A stretch of DNA of 64,000 nucleotides from an uncultured Porphyromonas sp. (lineage in GTDB: Bacteria; Bacteroidota; Bacteroidia; Bacteroidales; Porphyromonadaceae): positions 1-64,000 of the forward strand of contig UWSO01000006.1 in the NCBI GenBank assembly GCA_900538385.1. The letters run 5' to 3'. Below, piece by piece: positions 24,786-34,495 of the stretch (position 1 is the stretch's first letter; each line of letters starts with the position of its first letter). The notes beneath the pieces were generated by a model that was not told the origin of the DNA, did no database searches, and saw nothing but the letters and a program-made list of their open reading frames with translations. A program made the translations under genes and the position numbers.

Positions 24786-27389
24786 CTAGAGAGGGTCTAC
24801 GTCGCAGTAGATCTGTACCCTCCGAGCTTGGATAGCACTCTTTTGTATCGTGGAGATAATATGAGAAATCTGCCTTCGCACCTCCCGCCAAGGGCTAGAG
24901 GAACGAATTCTCATGCAAATATAGCGAATATGGCGCATACGCACCCAAGAGACGTAGGGCGCATTGGGCTCAGAGGCTTGCCAGAGTGGCTGAAACGGAT
25001 CCGCCTGCATCGCTCGTGCTAGCGCAGCTGCGGTGTAGCAGACATCTCCCTCGGAGGCTCCTCGTATGTAAACGTAGATGAGGCGCACGTAAGGGGGGAA
25101 GTGGAGGTACTCACGCTCTGCTAGCTCGCCTACGCCATAAGGCTCTGCCGTGTCACCGTCCTGCAGGCTCTCGAGGAGGGGTGTATCGGTCTGGTAGCTC
25201 TGTATGTAGAGCTGTGCTGAGGGGTAGTTGCTCCCGAAGCGACTGAGTGCGGCATAGGCCCGCTCGTTGGCTCTGAAGTCCTCGCCCACGATCAGCTGGT
25301 CTAGGTTTGCCAAGCCAATGAGCCCTACATTGCGGATGGCATCTAGATAGATAAGACTTGAGGTGCCGACTAGTATGGCTGGCTCGTCGCTACGTATCAG
25401 CTGACGCATCCGTTGCTGCGCCTCTTTATTATAATATTGCGAGGCACTTAGCTCTAGGATGGGAACCTCTGTCGGGATGAAGAGCGTGAGTTCCTCGGCG
25501 ATACGCTCTACGCCGTACCCCTGTATGCTAAAGGCTCCACGGCTGTTGTCTATCGCACCTTCAGTCTTGTCTAGGGAAGGCTCATCACTCTGATGACAAT
25601 GAGGACAGATGCGAGGAGCGGGTGCCGTGAAGCCACAGTAGCTACAGCTAACGCTCTGCGTGGACTTGTGGTAGACTAAACCCACATCACAGTTGGGACA
25701 TTGGAGCGTCTTCTGACAATGCCTACAGACGAGGTGCGGTGCGTAGCCTCGACGGTTGAGTAGGAGGATGCTTTTATGTCCCGCCTGGCACTGCTCTAAG
25801 AGTGCTTTGCGTAGCTCGATGGAGAGCATCTGACCCCACGGGAGCTTGCCCTGCTTGCGCTGAAGGGAGAGGTCAATCAACTCGAAGGGACGTGGCGCTC
25901 TTGGAGTGGTAGCGGGCGGTGCATCAAGCTGATTGAGCGAACGGTAGTATCCCCGCTCTACGTTGTAGAGTGCCTCGGCAGAGGGTGCGACGGTAGTCAG
26001 TAGGAGAGGCGTCTGGCTGCTTTTGCAGGCGACGACCGTCAGGTCACGAGCGTGGTAGCGCGGGGCTGGCTCGGACTGCTTGTAGCGACTGCTCTCCTCG
26101 TCGGTGACGATGACTAGATCACAGCGGGAGAGGGGTAGGAGGCTACCCATGCGAGAGGTGAGGACGATGAGTCCACGCTCTCGGTGTGTCAGTCCGAGGA
26201 GTCTAGCACGTAGTGCCATCCGCTCAGCGTCTGTCGTGGAGGAGCTGTAGAGGACGAGGTCAAAGGGAGTCACCTGTCGTCTCTCTCCGCTACCTCTAGC
26301 TAGTTGCTGCAGGGCACTGTAGAGCAGGCTTTGGTCAAAGAGGAAGAGCTGTGGCACATAGATAGTTACCTGTGCTGCGGGGCTACGCTGGAGCATCTGC
26401 TCGACCATCGAAACGACCAGCTCTATTTGCTCTTCATTGCTTTTAGCTTGGTAGAGTACGGGTTTGGACGTTTCGCCGATGAGACTCGCGAAGAGCTGAC
26501 TCTGTCGCTGTTCTCCTGCTGCTGAGGCGGTGCGCTGTGCTGTAGGGCGTATAAGCGGATCGAAGAATGTCGCCGTCTCTCGTAGAATGCCTCGCTTGAT
26601 GAGCGCACGGAGTGTGGCCTGTCGATTGGTATCTCTCCCGACGAGTGTCTCTCTGAGTAGGGGCGTGTCAAGCGGTAGCTCATGCTGGTAGAGGAGGTCT
26701 ATCAGTTGCTCTACCATAGCTCTCTGCGCCTTGGCTCGGGAGATGCTCTCGACAAGCTCAGAGAGTGCCTCCTCGGAGCATAGCTCCTCGACAAACTGCA
26801 CGGCTGGCGAGCCGACCTGCACAGAACGGCTGTAACGTGGTATAGACTCGCTACCAATGAGTACACCAGCGTGAAGGAGTCGGTCTATCTCGGGGTAGAT
26901 GCGATCGCCAAGGATCTTCGCCAGCTTGCTCACCTTCGCTTGATGCCCTCGCATGGAGAGGAGCTCACGACGTATCTCTTCCGATAGTTCGGTCGCTTTG
27001 TAGTCGGTCGCTTGATCGCCCTCGGTCGTTTCGTCTGGCTCTCGCCAAGCTACCTGCGTCTCACTGGAGGGTAGGTAGCTACTCGGTATAGCTGCGGTGA
27101 GCCAAGCTCCTAGCGAACAGATGTAATAGGTAGCTCCCCAGCGCCAGAGGTCGATCTCTCTTGGGGTTACTATCGCTTCACGATCGGGTAGGGCTATAAT
27201 AGATTTCAGCTGACCGAGAGGTCTGTCCGACTCCTCGATCAGCTGAGATATGATAGCGTAATAGTAGCGCTTACTGCCAAACTGCACTAGCGCACGCATA
27301 CCGACCCTTGCCTGTTCACACAGCGCCTCGGGTACACGATAAGTGTACTCCTCCTCGAGGGCTAGGGGTAGGATGATGCGAGCCAGCAT
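24786..27389 (-). CDS. priA: PriA-like primosomal protein N' with degenerate helicase motifs
   Basis: The 867-residue protein has the PriA N-terminal DNA-binding domain (YTYRVPEAL, VGMRALVQFGSKRYYYAII) and the paired zinc modules (CRHCQKTLQCPNC, CSYCG, CPHC). The ATPase is damaged: the Walker A GVTGSGKTE region reads KPVLYQAKSNEEQ with no P-loop lysine, DEEH reads DEES, and the QVAGRAGR arginine-finger motif reads LSRFGSNYPS. RYHARD and the zinc cysteines are kept. It may act as a structural replication-restart loader without helicase activity, as I recall for the Deinococcus PriA. Confidence 0.88.
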   Translation of the reverse strand: MLARIILPLALEEEYTYRVPEALCEQARVGMRALVQFGSKRYYYAIISQLIEESDRPLGQLKSIIALPDREAIVTPREIDLWRWGATYYICSLGAWLTAAIPSSYLPSSETQVAWREPDETTEGDQATDYKATELSEEIRRELLSMRGHQAKVSKLAKILGDRIYPEIDRLLHAGVLIGSESIPRYSRSVQVGSPAVQFVEELCSEEALSELVESISRAKAQRAMVEQLIDLLYQHELPLDTPLLRETLVGRDTNRQATLRALIKRGILRETATFFDPLIRPTAQRTASAAGEQRQSQLFASLIGETSKPVLYQAKSNEEQIELVVSMVEQMLQRSPAAQVTIYVPQLFLFDQSLLYSALQQLARGSGERRQVTPFDLVLYSSSTTDAERMALRARLLGLTHRERGLIVLTSRMGSLLPLSRCDLVIVTDEESSRYKQSEPAPRYHARDLTVVACKSSQTPLLLTTVAPSAEALYNVERGYYRSLNQLDAPPATTPRAPRPFELIDLSLQRKQGKLPWGQMLSIELRKALLEQCQAGHKSILLLNRRGYAPHLVCRHCQKTLQCPNCDVGLVYHKSTQSVSCSYCGFTAPAPRICPHCHQSDEPSLDKTEGAIDNSRGAFSIQGYGVERIAEELTLFIPTEVPILELSASQYYNKEAQQRMRQLIRSDEPAILVGTSSLIYLDAIRNVGLIGLANLDQLIVGEDFRANERAYAALSRFGSNYPSAQLYIQSYQTDTPLLESLQDGDTAEPYGVGELAEREYLHFPPYVRLIYVYIRGASEGDVCYTAAALARAMQADPFQPLWQASEPNAPYVSWVRMRHIRYICMRIRSSSPWREVRRQISHIISTIQKSAIQARRVQIYCDVDPL

Positions 27390-27414
27390 AGGCAGAGCTA
27401 CTGGCTATGTTAAG

Positions 27415-28890
27415 TTACTGCTGGCTTAGAGCTGCGTGCATATTGGCAGCAGCCTTGCGTCCGTCACCCATAGCGAGGATGACTGTCGCACCTCCACGGA
27501 CGATATCTCCGCCAGCGTAGACCTCTTTGATAGAGCTCTGGTTCTGCTCGTTGACGATGACAGTCCCCTTGGGCGAAACTTCCAATCCCTGGAAGGAGCG
27601 AGGTATGAGTGGGTTCGGCGAGACACCGATGCTCACGACGACGACATCTACATCTACCTCATCGATAGCTCCGGGTATGGGGATCGGCTTACGACGACCA
27701 TCGGGTGTGGGGTCGCCTAGCTCCATGCGCTGTAGCTTCATACGGCACACTTTGCCCTTTTCGTTGCCCTCGTACTCGATGGGGCTGTGGAGTGTGAGGA
27801 ACTCAACGCCCTCTGCCTTAGCATGTAGGATCTCCTCATGACGTGCGGGCATCTCCTCCTCGCTACGACGATAGACGATCATAGCACGCTTAGCACCGAG
27901 GCGAAGTGCCGTACGGACTGAGTCCATAGCGGTGTTACCACCACCGATCACTGCGACCACGTCTCCCTTATAGATAGGCGTCTCAGCACCTTCGGTGCCA
28001 GCCCCCATCAGGTTGACACGAGTGAGGTACTCGTTAGAGCTCATGACGCCGGCGAGGTTTTCGCCAGGGATGTTCATAAAGTTGGGCAAACCAGCACCAC
28101 TACCCACGAAGATGCCTACGAAGCCCATCTCCTGTAGCTGCTCATAAGAAAGTGTACGCCCTACGACGACGTTAGTCTCAAAGTGTACGCCCATCTGCTC
28201 TAAGATCTTGAGCTCGGCGTTGACGACGCGTAGCGGGAGGCGGAACTCGGGGATACCATACTTCAGTACGCCACCGACCTCGTGCAGAGCTTCAAAGACG
28301 GTCACATCGTAACCCCAGCGAGCCATATCGCCAGCGAAGGAGAGTCCAGCGGGACCACTACCGATGACGGCAATCTTCTTTCCATTTTTTTGTGCCATTT
28401 CGGGTAGCTCGTATAGCCCATGCTCTCGCTCATAGTCTGCTACAAAGCGCTCCAGATAGCCAATGGTGACGGCATCGCGCTTCATCTTCTCCGTGTAGAT
28501 ACAGTGCTTCTCACACTGCTTCTCCTGAGGGCATACACGACCGCACACAGCGGGCAGTGAGCTACTCTCACGGATGATGTGCGCAGCGGCCGCAAAGTCT
28601 CCACGCTCTACGTTTTTGATAAATGAGGGGATATTGATAGATACGGGGCAACCCTCCATACAAGAGGGATTGGCACAGTCGAGACAGCGAATAGCCTCCT
28701 GACGAGCCTCGGCCTCGGTGAGACCACAGTTGACCTCTTTGGTTAGACTGTGTGCACGCTCGTGTGGATCGACCTCAGTCATCTTGACTCGAGGTATAGC
28801 CATGCGCTCCTTACCTGTATGTGCTTTGCGAAGCTCCTCGCGCCAAGGTTCGTTGCGACGAGCGGTGATCAGATCCTTTTGTTCTGACAT
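27415..28890 (-). CDS. NADPH-dependent oxidoreductase, GltD/NfnB/SudA family
   Basis: The 491-residue flavoprotein has N-terminal Fe-S cysteines (CLDCANPSCMEGCPV and CGRVCPQEKQCEKHC) and two dinucleotide-binding motifs (VIGSGPAGLSFAG; VAVIGGGNTAMDSVRTA). It pairs with the FAD/NAD-binding subunit 29 bases upstream in the same direction. This is the arrangement of NfnAB (electron-bifurcating ferredoxin:NADP oxidoreductase) and of sulfide dehydrogenase SudAB. GltD of glutamate synthase is the alternative, but no large gltB gene is nearby. Confidence 0.88.
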   Translation of the reverse strand: MSEQKDLITARRNEPWREELRKAHTGKERMAIPRVKMTEVDPHERAHSLTKEVNCGLTEAEARQEAIRCLDCANPSCMEGCPVSINIPSFIKNVERGDFAAAAHIIRESSSLPAVCGRVCPQEKQCEKHCIYTEKMKRDAVTIGYLERFVADYEREHGLYELPEMAQKNGKKIAVIGSGPAGLSFAGDMARWGYDVTVFEALHEVGGVLKYGIPEFRLPLRVVNAELKILEQMGVHFETNVVVGRTLSYEQLQEMGFVGIFVGSGAGLPNFMNIPGENLAGVMSSNEYLTRVNLMGAGTEGAETPIYKGDVVAVIGGGNTAMDSVRTALRLGAKRAMIVYRRSEEEMPARHEEILHAKAEGVEFLTLHSPIEYEGNEKGKVCRMKLQRMELGDPTPDGRRKPIPIPGAIDEVDVDVVVVSIGVSPNPLIPRSFQGLEVSPKGTVIVNEQNQSSIKEVYAGGDIVRGGATVILAMGDGRKAAANMHAALSQQ

Positions 28891-28919
28891 TGTAATATGT
28901 GGTTAGCTCAGTGTGATAC

Positions 28920-29705
28920 TTACTTCCTATAGGTGTTGAGACGCATCAGTAGCTCGTCAAAGTCTACTTGGTGAGCGTCAAACTCAGGTCCATCGACGCA
29001 TACGAAGCGTGTCTTGCCTCCGACGGTGATACGACAAGCACCGCACATGCCTGTGCCGTCGACCATGATGGTATTGAGTGAGGCGGTGGTGGGGATGTTG
29101 TACTTCTTAGTAAGAAGTGCAACAAACTTCATCATGATGGCGGGACCAATCGTCACGCAGAGGTCTACCTTCTCACGCTTGATGACAGACTCGACACCAT
29201 CGGTCACGAGACCCTTGGTACCATAGGAGCCGTCGTCGGTCATGATGATGACCTCGTCAGCAAACTCTCTAAACTCTTTCTCTAGGATGATGAGTTCCTT
29301 AGTACGTGCAGCAGCGACGACGATCACCTTATTGCCAGCAGCCTTGAGTGCCCGGGCGATAGGGTAGAGCGGAGCCATACCGACACCACCTCCAGCACAG
29401 ACTACAGTGCCAAAGTTCTCAATATGTGTGGCTTGTCCTAGTGGGCCCACGATGTCGTGGATCATGTCCCCAGCATTTAGAGCAACTAGTCGCTGAGAGG
29501 ACTCGCCGACCGCCTGAACGATCAGTGTGATCGTGCCGGCATCTACATCAGCATCGGCAATAGTGTAGGGTACGCGCTCACTATGGTCGGTGACACGTAC
29601 GATGACAAAGTGTCCAGCACGGCGTGACTTGGCAATCAAAGGTGCCTCGACAACCAGCTTGGCTACTTTTTCGGAGAGAAAAGTCTTACTGACTATACGA
29701 TTCAT
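28920..29705 (-). CDS. FAD/NAD-binding subunit, NfnA/SudB family
   Basis: The 261-residue protein has a ferredoxin-reductase-like fold. VPYTIADAD binds flavin, GGVGMAPLYPIARAL binds NAD, and the C-terminal cysteines in GTGMCGACRITVGG and RFVCVDGPEFD bind a 2Fe-2S cluster, as in dihydroorotate dehydrogenase electron-transfer subunits. With the downstream GltD-like protein it forms a cytosolic NADPH:ferredoxin or sulfide/polysulfide oxidoreductase. A good -7 box precedes it at 29774-29781. Confidence 0.88.
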   Translation of the reverse strand: MNRIVSKTFLSEKVAKLVVEAPLIAKSRRAGHFVIVRVTDHSERVPYTIADADVDAGTITLIVQAVGESSQRLVALNAGDMIHDIVGPLGQATHIENFGTVVCAGGGVGMAPLYPIARALKAAGNKVIVVAAARTKELIILEKEFREFADEVIIMTDDGSYGTKGLVTDGVESVIKREKVDLCVTIGPAIMMKFVALLTKKYNIPTTASLNTIMVDGTGMCGACRITVGGKTRFVCVDGPEFDAHQVDFDELLMRLNTYRK

Positions 29706-29773
29706 AGCGTTGTGTGATATGATATAAGCTAATCAAGAATGGTCTCGATAGGGTACCTAGAGGTAGGTATTGC

Positions 29774-29781
29774 CAAAGGTA
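29774..29781 (-). promoter_or_regulatory. -7 box for the NfnAB/SudAB-like operon
   Basis: The minus strand reads TACCTTTG, a perfect TAnnTTTG, about 69 bases upstream of the first gene. Confidence 0.55.
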
Positions 29782-29796
29782 CGACTTTTTCACCAC

Positions 29797-31494
29797 CTAG
29801 CCACTAATTCTACTGGAATTTGCTTTTCGTAGCTCGATGACCTGTACACCGTATGGGGGTAATTCGACGATCAGCGGAGCCCATGGCTGGAAGGCGTAGA
29901 GCTGCTCCTGGGGAGCTTCTAGATAGGTGTGTGTCGACGCAAACATCAGCTGCTGCGGGGCGTCGCACTCCTCCGAGACTGGGAGGAAGAATGGGTAGCG
30001 CTGTGGGTCCGCTGTAAAATTGCTTAGCACAGCGATCCCGATCGTTTCGTCTGTTTGTTGCTCTGCGGGATCTAGTAGTCTTAGGTAACCGTAGGTGCGC
30101 TCAGCATTGAAGCCTCCCCACTGACGAGCCTGCTCCTGTATCGTGTGAAAAGCTCCCCTTAGGATGACTGGATGCTGCGCCCACTGCATGAGACGAAGAT
30201 AGCTCTGATAGGTCGGGTCGGCAGGGTTACGATGCCCTAGTGATGGGATGCTCCAGTAGTCAAAGATTGTGGTACGTCCGTCATAACCACTATACCCCTC
30301 GGCATCTACGCCTCTCTCTCCATACTCTTGACCAGCGTAAAGGAGTAGGGGGCTAGGGGTAGCGAGCGCAAGCAGCGTCATAGCAGTGAGTCCTCGCTGA
30401 GCCGTGTCGGCAAAGCAAGGCGAGGCTAGACGAACCTCGTCGTGGTTCTCTAGGAAGTAGAGCAGTTCGTTGGAAGCGTACTCCTTACTATTATAGATGA
30501 GTTGCTTTTCGATAGCAGAGACCGAGCGCTCCTGAGTGATCACTTGGTAGAGCGTGTCGTAGAGTCCGCTCTTGTCATAAAGTAGATCGAAGGCTCCCTT
30601 CTCTAAGTATTTGTGGTAGTTGTCTATCTGGTAGATTTCTGCGATAAATGTGACGGGATACTTGTCCTTCACCTGAGGTATGACCCAGTGCCAAAACTCC
30701 ACTGGCACCATCTCGACCATATCACAGCGAAAACCGTCTACCCCCTCGGCAGCCCAGTAGCAGAGGATGTCTCGCATCTGAAGCCACGTGGCAGGCGTCG
30801 GGTCAAAGTGTGAGATCCGAGAGCCATCGGGGCGGTAGTCCACACCATAGTTCAGCTTGACCGTCTCGTACCAATCGTTGGATGAGGGAGTGGCAGACCA
30901 GCAGTCATTGCCCGTGACACGAGCTGGCTCTTCGTGATAACTGGAGGAGCGATTGGGTAGCTGAAGCGAGGAGCCAGGTAGATAGTAGAAGTTGTTGTCT
31001 GGATCAAATGCTTTGCTCCTATCATCCTTAGCCCCTAGCGGTGTAGCCTCTTGGGGCGTGTGAGCGCCATCATACTGTCGTGACACATGGTTGGGGACAA
31101 AGTCTATGATCACCTTTAATCCATGGCGATGGCAGCGCTCTACGAAAGAACGAAAAATCTCTCGCCGCCTCATCGGCTCCCGCACGATGGTCGGGTGTAC
31201 GTCGTAGTAGTCGGTGATAGCATAGGGCGATCCCGCTTGCCCCTTGACAATGTCGGGGTGCTGATCTGGACAGTCAGTCCAGCTATGCAAAGGCGTTTGG
31301 GTGGCGTGGCGTATGATCCCTATCGGCCACAGGTGAGAGACTCCTAGCGAAGCGAGGTAGTCAAGTGCTGCATCGTCAAAGTCTTCGAGCGTTCCCGTGC
31401 CGTTTTGCTCTAGTGTGCCATGAGGCGTCAGCTGAGCGTGAGCCTTTTTATTACCCCATAGACGTACTAGTGTGGAGTAGATGACAGTACGCAT
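29797..31494 (-). CDS. GH13 alpha-amylase family glycosidase
   Basis: The 565-residue protein shows the GH13 core: VIIDFVPNH (region I), DGFRCDMVEMVP with the nucleophile Asp (region II), FIAEIY with the acid Glu (region III) and FLENHDEVR with the third catalytic Asp (region IV). No signal peptide is visible, so it acts in the cytoplasm, probably on glycogen or maltodextrin. A carbohydrase is notable if the organism is an asaccharolytic Porphyromonas. It ends 3 bases after the patatin gene begins its upstream frame, so the neighbouring genes may be cotranscribed. Confidence 0.88.
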   Translation of the reverse strand: MRTVIYSTLVRLWGNKKAHAQLTPHGTLEQNGTGTLEDFDDAALDYLASLGVSHLWPIGIIRHATQTPLHSWTDCPDQHPDIVKGQAGSPYAITDYYDVHPTIVREPMRRREIFRSFVERCHRHGLKVIIDFVPNHVSRQYDGAHTPQEATPLGAKDDRSKAFDPDNNFYYLPGSSLQLPNRSSSYHEEPARVTGNDCWSATPSSNDWYETVKLNYGVDYRPDGSRISHFDPTPATWLQMRDILCYWAAEGVDGFRCDMVEMVPVEFWHWVIPQVKDKYPVTFIAEIYQIDNYHKYLEKGAFDLLYDKSGLYDTLYQVITQERSVSAIEKQLIYNSKEYASNELLYFLENHDEVRLASPCFADTAQRGLTAMTLLALATPSPLLLYAGQEYGERGVDAEGYSGYDGRTTIFDYWSIPSLGHRNPADPTYQSYLRLMQWAQHPVILRGAFHTIQEQARQWGGFNAERTYGYLRLLDPAEQQTDETIGIAVLSNFTADPQRYPFFLPVSEECDAPQQLMFASTHTYLEAPQEQLYAFQPWAPLIVELPPYGVQVIELRKANSSRISG

Positions 31495-31497
31495 AGC

Positions 31498-32415
31498 CTA
31501 CGCTTTGCTCTCCTGTGAGAGTAGATCGATGATCTCTCTAAACTGCTCCTCCTCTTCGTACGCCTTGCTGATGAGCTGGTAGCCAATGTCTGAGATGATG
31601 TCTACGGGAGATACATCGTAGGCGCCAAAGTGTGAGAGTAGGGGCGACTGAAGCACGACGTCGCATAGCTCTAGATCGATAGTCACGTTGGCACGCATCA
31701 TAACACGTATGAGACGGTCGGAGAGGCGAAGCATGTTTTTCGTAGGCGTATTGTCCACCTCCGGGCTTAGGTTGATCCCTAGGAGGAAGTCACACGACTT
31801 ACGGATAGGACGTGCGGGGAGATTCATAAAGACCCCTCCATCGACATACTGCTCGCCATCGATGACAATCGGCTCGAAGAGGATCGGTATCGAGCAGGAT
31901 GCCACCACGGCAGAAGCTAGGTCTCCCTCGGTAAAGTCACGCGCCTCGGCTCTATTGAGATTGGTTGCGATGATATGCATAGGGATTGGTAGATCCTCAA
32001 TACGCTCATGTCGTAGGGTCTCTTTGAGGAATTGTCGGTACTTATTGGTCTTGAGCAGAGAGAGCCTAGGAGTCGTCAGCGAGGTCATATTCATGAAGCC
32101 AAAATGTGACGATAGGTCATAGATCTCCCCACTGCTGTAACCGTCTGCATAGAGAGCCCCCATGAGCGAACCGACACTAGTCCCAGCGATGATGTCAGGC
32201 CGTACGTTATGCTCTTCTAGAAAGCGAAAGATCCCGATGTAGGCTAGTCCACGAGCACTACCTCCACAGAGAGCTAGACCGAAGGTGGGACGCTTGCCGT
32301 AGGTCCATGTGCGGACACGCTCTACCAGCTTATCGAGAGAGGTAGATATGAGGGCAGAGCTGCGCTCGATGAGACGCTCTCCCTGAGCTTTCAGATCAGA
32401 AGGATTGATTGTCAT
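31498..32415 (-). CDS. Patatin-like phospholipase
   Basis: The 305-residue protein has the patatin catalytic pattern: oxyanion loop CGGSARGLA, nucleophile elbow GTSVGSLMG and the dyad motif DGGVF. No signal peptide is present, so it is a cytoplasmic or membrane-associated acyl hydrolase. It lies 11 bases after the BrkB gene and 3 bases before the amylase gene, so it probably shares a transcript with both. Confidence 0.88.
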   Translation of the reverse strand: MTINPSDLKAQGERLIERSSALISTSLDKLVERVRTWTYGKRPTFGLALCGGSARGLAYIGIFRFLEEHNVRPDIIAGTSVGSLMGALYADGYSSGEIYDLSSHFGFMNMTSLTTPRLSLLKTNKYRQFLKETLRHERIEDLPIPMHIIATNLNRAEARDFTEGDLASAVVASCSIPILFEPIVIDGEQYVDGGVFMNLPARPIRKSCDFLLGINLSPEVDNTPTKNMLRLSDRLIRVMMRANVTIDLELCDVVLQSPLLSHFGAYDVSPVDIISDIGYQLISKAYEEEEQFREIIDLLSQESKA

Positions 32416-32426
32416 ATCAGTTTCAT

Positions 32427-33875
32427 TTAGGTGGTCAAGGGTTTTCTACCCAGAGGAAGGTCAGCCAAGAGTGTCGTCAGGGGCGGCTCTACGAAGGCAC
32501 GACGTGAAGCAACCACCAGCTCCCACTCCTCGGCAAACTGCTGCTGTGTGAGCATGTGGTTACGATGTCCCGAGCGATCCATACGATCGAGGAGGTACCC
32601 CACGGTCAGCAGGTCGGGATCGACGGCTAGGTTGTAGTGTAGCTCCTTGTCACGAGAGCTATAGACTACCTCGATGATCAGCTCCTCCTCTAGTAGCTTA
32701 GTGATGATCTCACTAGTTTGATTGATCGGTAAGTGACAGGCTTCTGAGAGCGAGGGTATATCATGTGGCTCAGGCTCGGTGTGATCGAGGAAGCGCTGCA
32801 CGATGTGAGCCATCACCAGAACCGTTAGGAAGTCTGAGTAGCGAGGTGAGACATTGGTCGCATCCTTGGCATAGGTGAAGTTCACCACATTCTGTATGGA
32901 GAAGCATAGCTTGGCACTAAAGAGTGTGATCGACCAGACCACTTGTAGCCATAAGAGCAAGAGCGGTATAGCAGCAAATCCACCATAGATGGCATTGTAC
33001 TTAGAGATCCATAAGATACCGCTCACATAGAGTGCTTGCAACACTTGAAAGGCACTACCAGCTATGGCTCCAGCGATGAACGCTGGGAGAAACTTGACAC
33101 GGGTGTTGGGTAGCGCCATAAACATGCCCGCAAACATAAAGATGAGGATGACGTATGGAAGTAGGTTGAGCATAAACTCCCATACAGGCGTAAAGAAGAT
33201 GTAGTCGTTGAACCAAGTGTTCTTTATTGTCGCCATCATCACGGTCAGTCCCGACGAGAGCGTCATCAGGATAGGCAGTAGCACGACCATCGTAATGTAG
33301 TCCGTCAGCTTACGTCCTATCGAACGTCCTCGAGGTGCTCCCCAGATAACGTTGAAGGTCTGCTCAATCGTGTTCAAGAGCAAGAAGATAGTATAGAGAA
33401 ACAGCACCAAACCGACCCCTAAGAAGAGCCCTCCCTGTACCTGTCCTAGATAGTTCTCCACGAAGCCCATCATCGTGTCCAGTTCGTTCTGATGTCCTGG
33501 CATATAGGTCATCAGAAAGTCATAGATCGTGTCTTGGAAACCAAAGCCCTTGGCAAAGGCTACAATCAGTGCAAGCATCGGCACGACGGAAAGAAACGTC
33601 CTATAGGTCAGTGCAGAGGCATGGCGACTCAATCGCTGGTCCATATAGCCCTTGATAGCCATGTAGAGCGCCTTGAGCGTGTTGATATAGAGACGTCTGA
33701 AGCCACGCACCTCATCTGGCTGTATGTGCCACATGTCGCTCGTGAGGAAGCGCACCACCTTGTAGGCACCCACCTTGAGCTTACGTATCCAGGAGGGTGG
33801 TTTGCGGGAGGTGTGCTCTACAGGAGTTTGCATAGAGCCTTCGTGCTTATGTATGGAGTCTGACTTGTGTGGCAT
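32427..33875 (-). CDS. YihY/BrkB-family inner-membrane protein
   Basis: The 482-residue protein has the conserved DQRLSRHASALTYRTFLSVVPMLAL motif region of the YihY/BrkB family and at least five further hydrophobic segments up to about residue 340. A soluble C-terminal domain (SLSEACHLPINQTSEIITKL) resembles a winged-helix module. It was once misannotated as RNase BN. Its role is unknown; it may be a transporter or envelope factor. Confidence 0.85.
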   Translation of the reverse strand: MPHKSDSIHKHEGSMQTPVEHTSRKPPSWIRKLKVGAYKVVRFLTSDMWHIQPDEVRGFRRLYINTLKALYMAIKGYMDQRLSRHASALTYRTFLSVVPMLALIVAFAKGFGFQDTIYDFLMTYMPGHQNELDTMMGFVENYLGQVQGGLFLGVGLVLFLYTIFLLLNTIEQTFNVIWGAPRGRSIGRKLTDYITMVVLLPILMTLSSGLTVMMATIKNTWFNDYIFFTPVWEFMLNLLPYVILIFMFAGMFMALPNTRVKFLPAFIAGAIAGSAFQVLQALYVSGILWISKYNAIYGGFAAIPLLLLWLQVVWSITLFSAKLCFSIQNVVNFTYAKDATNVSPRYSDFLTVLVMAHIVQRFLDHTEPEPHDIPSLSEACHLPINQTSEIITKLLEEELIIEVVYSSRDKELHYNLAVDPDLLTVGYLLDRMDRSGHRNHMLTQQQFAEEWELVVASRRAFVEPPLTTLLADLPLGRKPLTT

Positions 33876-33954
33876 ATATTATAGTATTAGGAGGATAGGG
33901 GAGAGGCACAATGCGTGTCACATCACCTTGTGACCATGAGACGAGTCACGGAGA

Positions 33955-34350
33955 GGACAGCAGGTCTATAAGCCGGGTTCTGTGCCACTCACGAGGAGTG
34001 GCGCTTGTCATTTATCTACGACACCCGTTGCCGAGTGTCTCTAGCAATCTACCCTCCGACTAGGACGAGTAGCCCTCATAGCGTCGGTATACTTGATCTT
34101 GCAACCCATAGTGTGTACAGCCAGTGGGTCACCCACACCGCTGGTGAGCTCTTACCTCACCTTCTCACCCTTACCTAGCGTGCCATAGGCACCTAGGCGG
34201 TCATTCTCTTCTACACGTCACCTACCCTTGCGGATAGCTCTCTGTTAGGGAGTATGGTACTCTGCGTTGCCCGGACTTTCCTCTCTCGCCTGCGGGTGGA
34301 GCCGAGGCTCTAACCCTCTTGCGACAGCGACAAGCCGACCTACTGTCATA
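33955..34350 (-). ncRNA. rnpB: RNase P RNA, bacterial class A
   Basis: The minus strand contains the universal GAGAGAGGAAAGTCCGGGC core (P4 5' strand) and the ACAGAACCCGGCTTATAGACC 3' consensus. GACAGTAGGTC near the 5' end pairs with GACCTGCTGTC near the 3' end as the P1 helix. Ends are estimates from this pairing. The RNA is the catalytic component of tRNA 5' processing. A -7 box at 34393-34400 would start a slightly longer precursor. Confidence 0.95.
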
Positions 34351-34392
34351 TCCATGATACGTCACCGAGAGGCTCGACAGCCTCCACGCATG

Positions 34393-34400
34393 CAAAGATA
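34393..34400 (-). promoter_or_regulatory. -7 box for rnpB
   Basis: The minus strand reads TATCTTTG (TAnnTTTG), about 45 bases before the P1 strand of RNase P RNA. Confidence 0.5.
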
Positions 34401-34495
34401 CAAAATGAAGCGATTAGCGTGACGCCCCCCCTCAATTCCGTAAATCTGGGATTGGGGTATACTTTATTCTATTCAGAGGTATCGTATGCACCTCG

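Noticed and set aside
27415..28890. Glutamate synthase small subunit GltD
   Set aside because: The partner upstream is an NfnA/SudB-type subunit and no gltB is present, so NfnB/SudA is the better reading, although the fold is the same.
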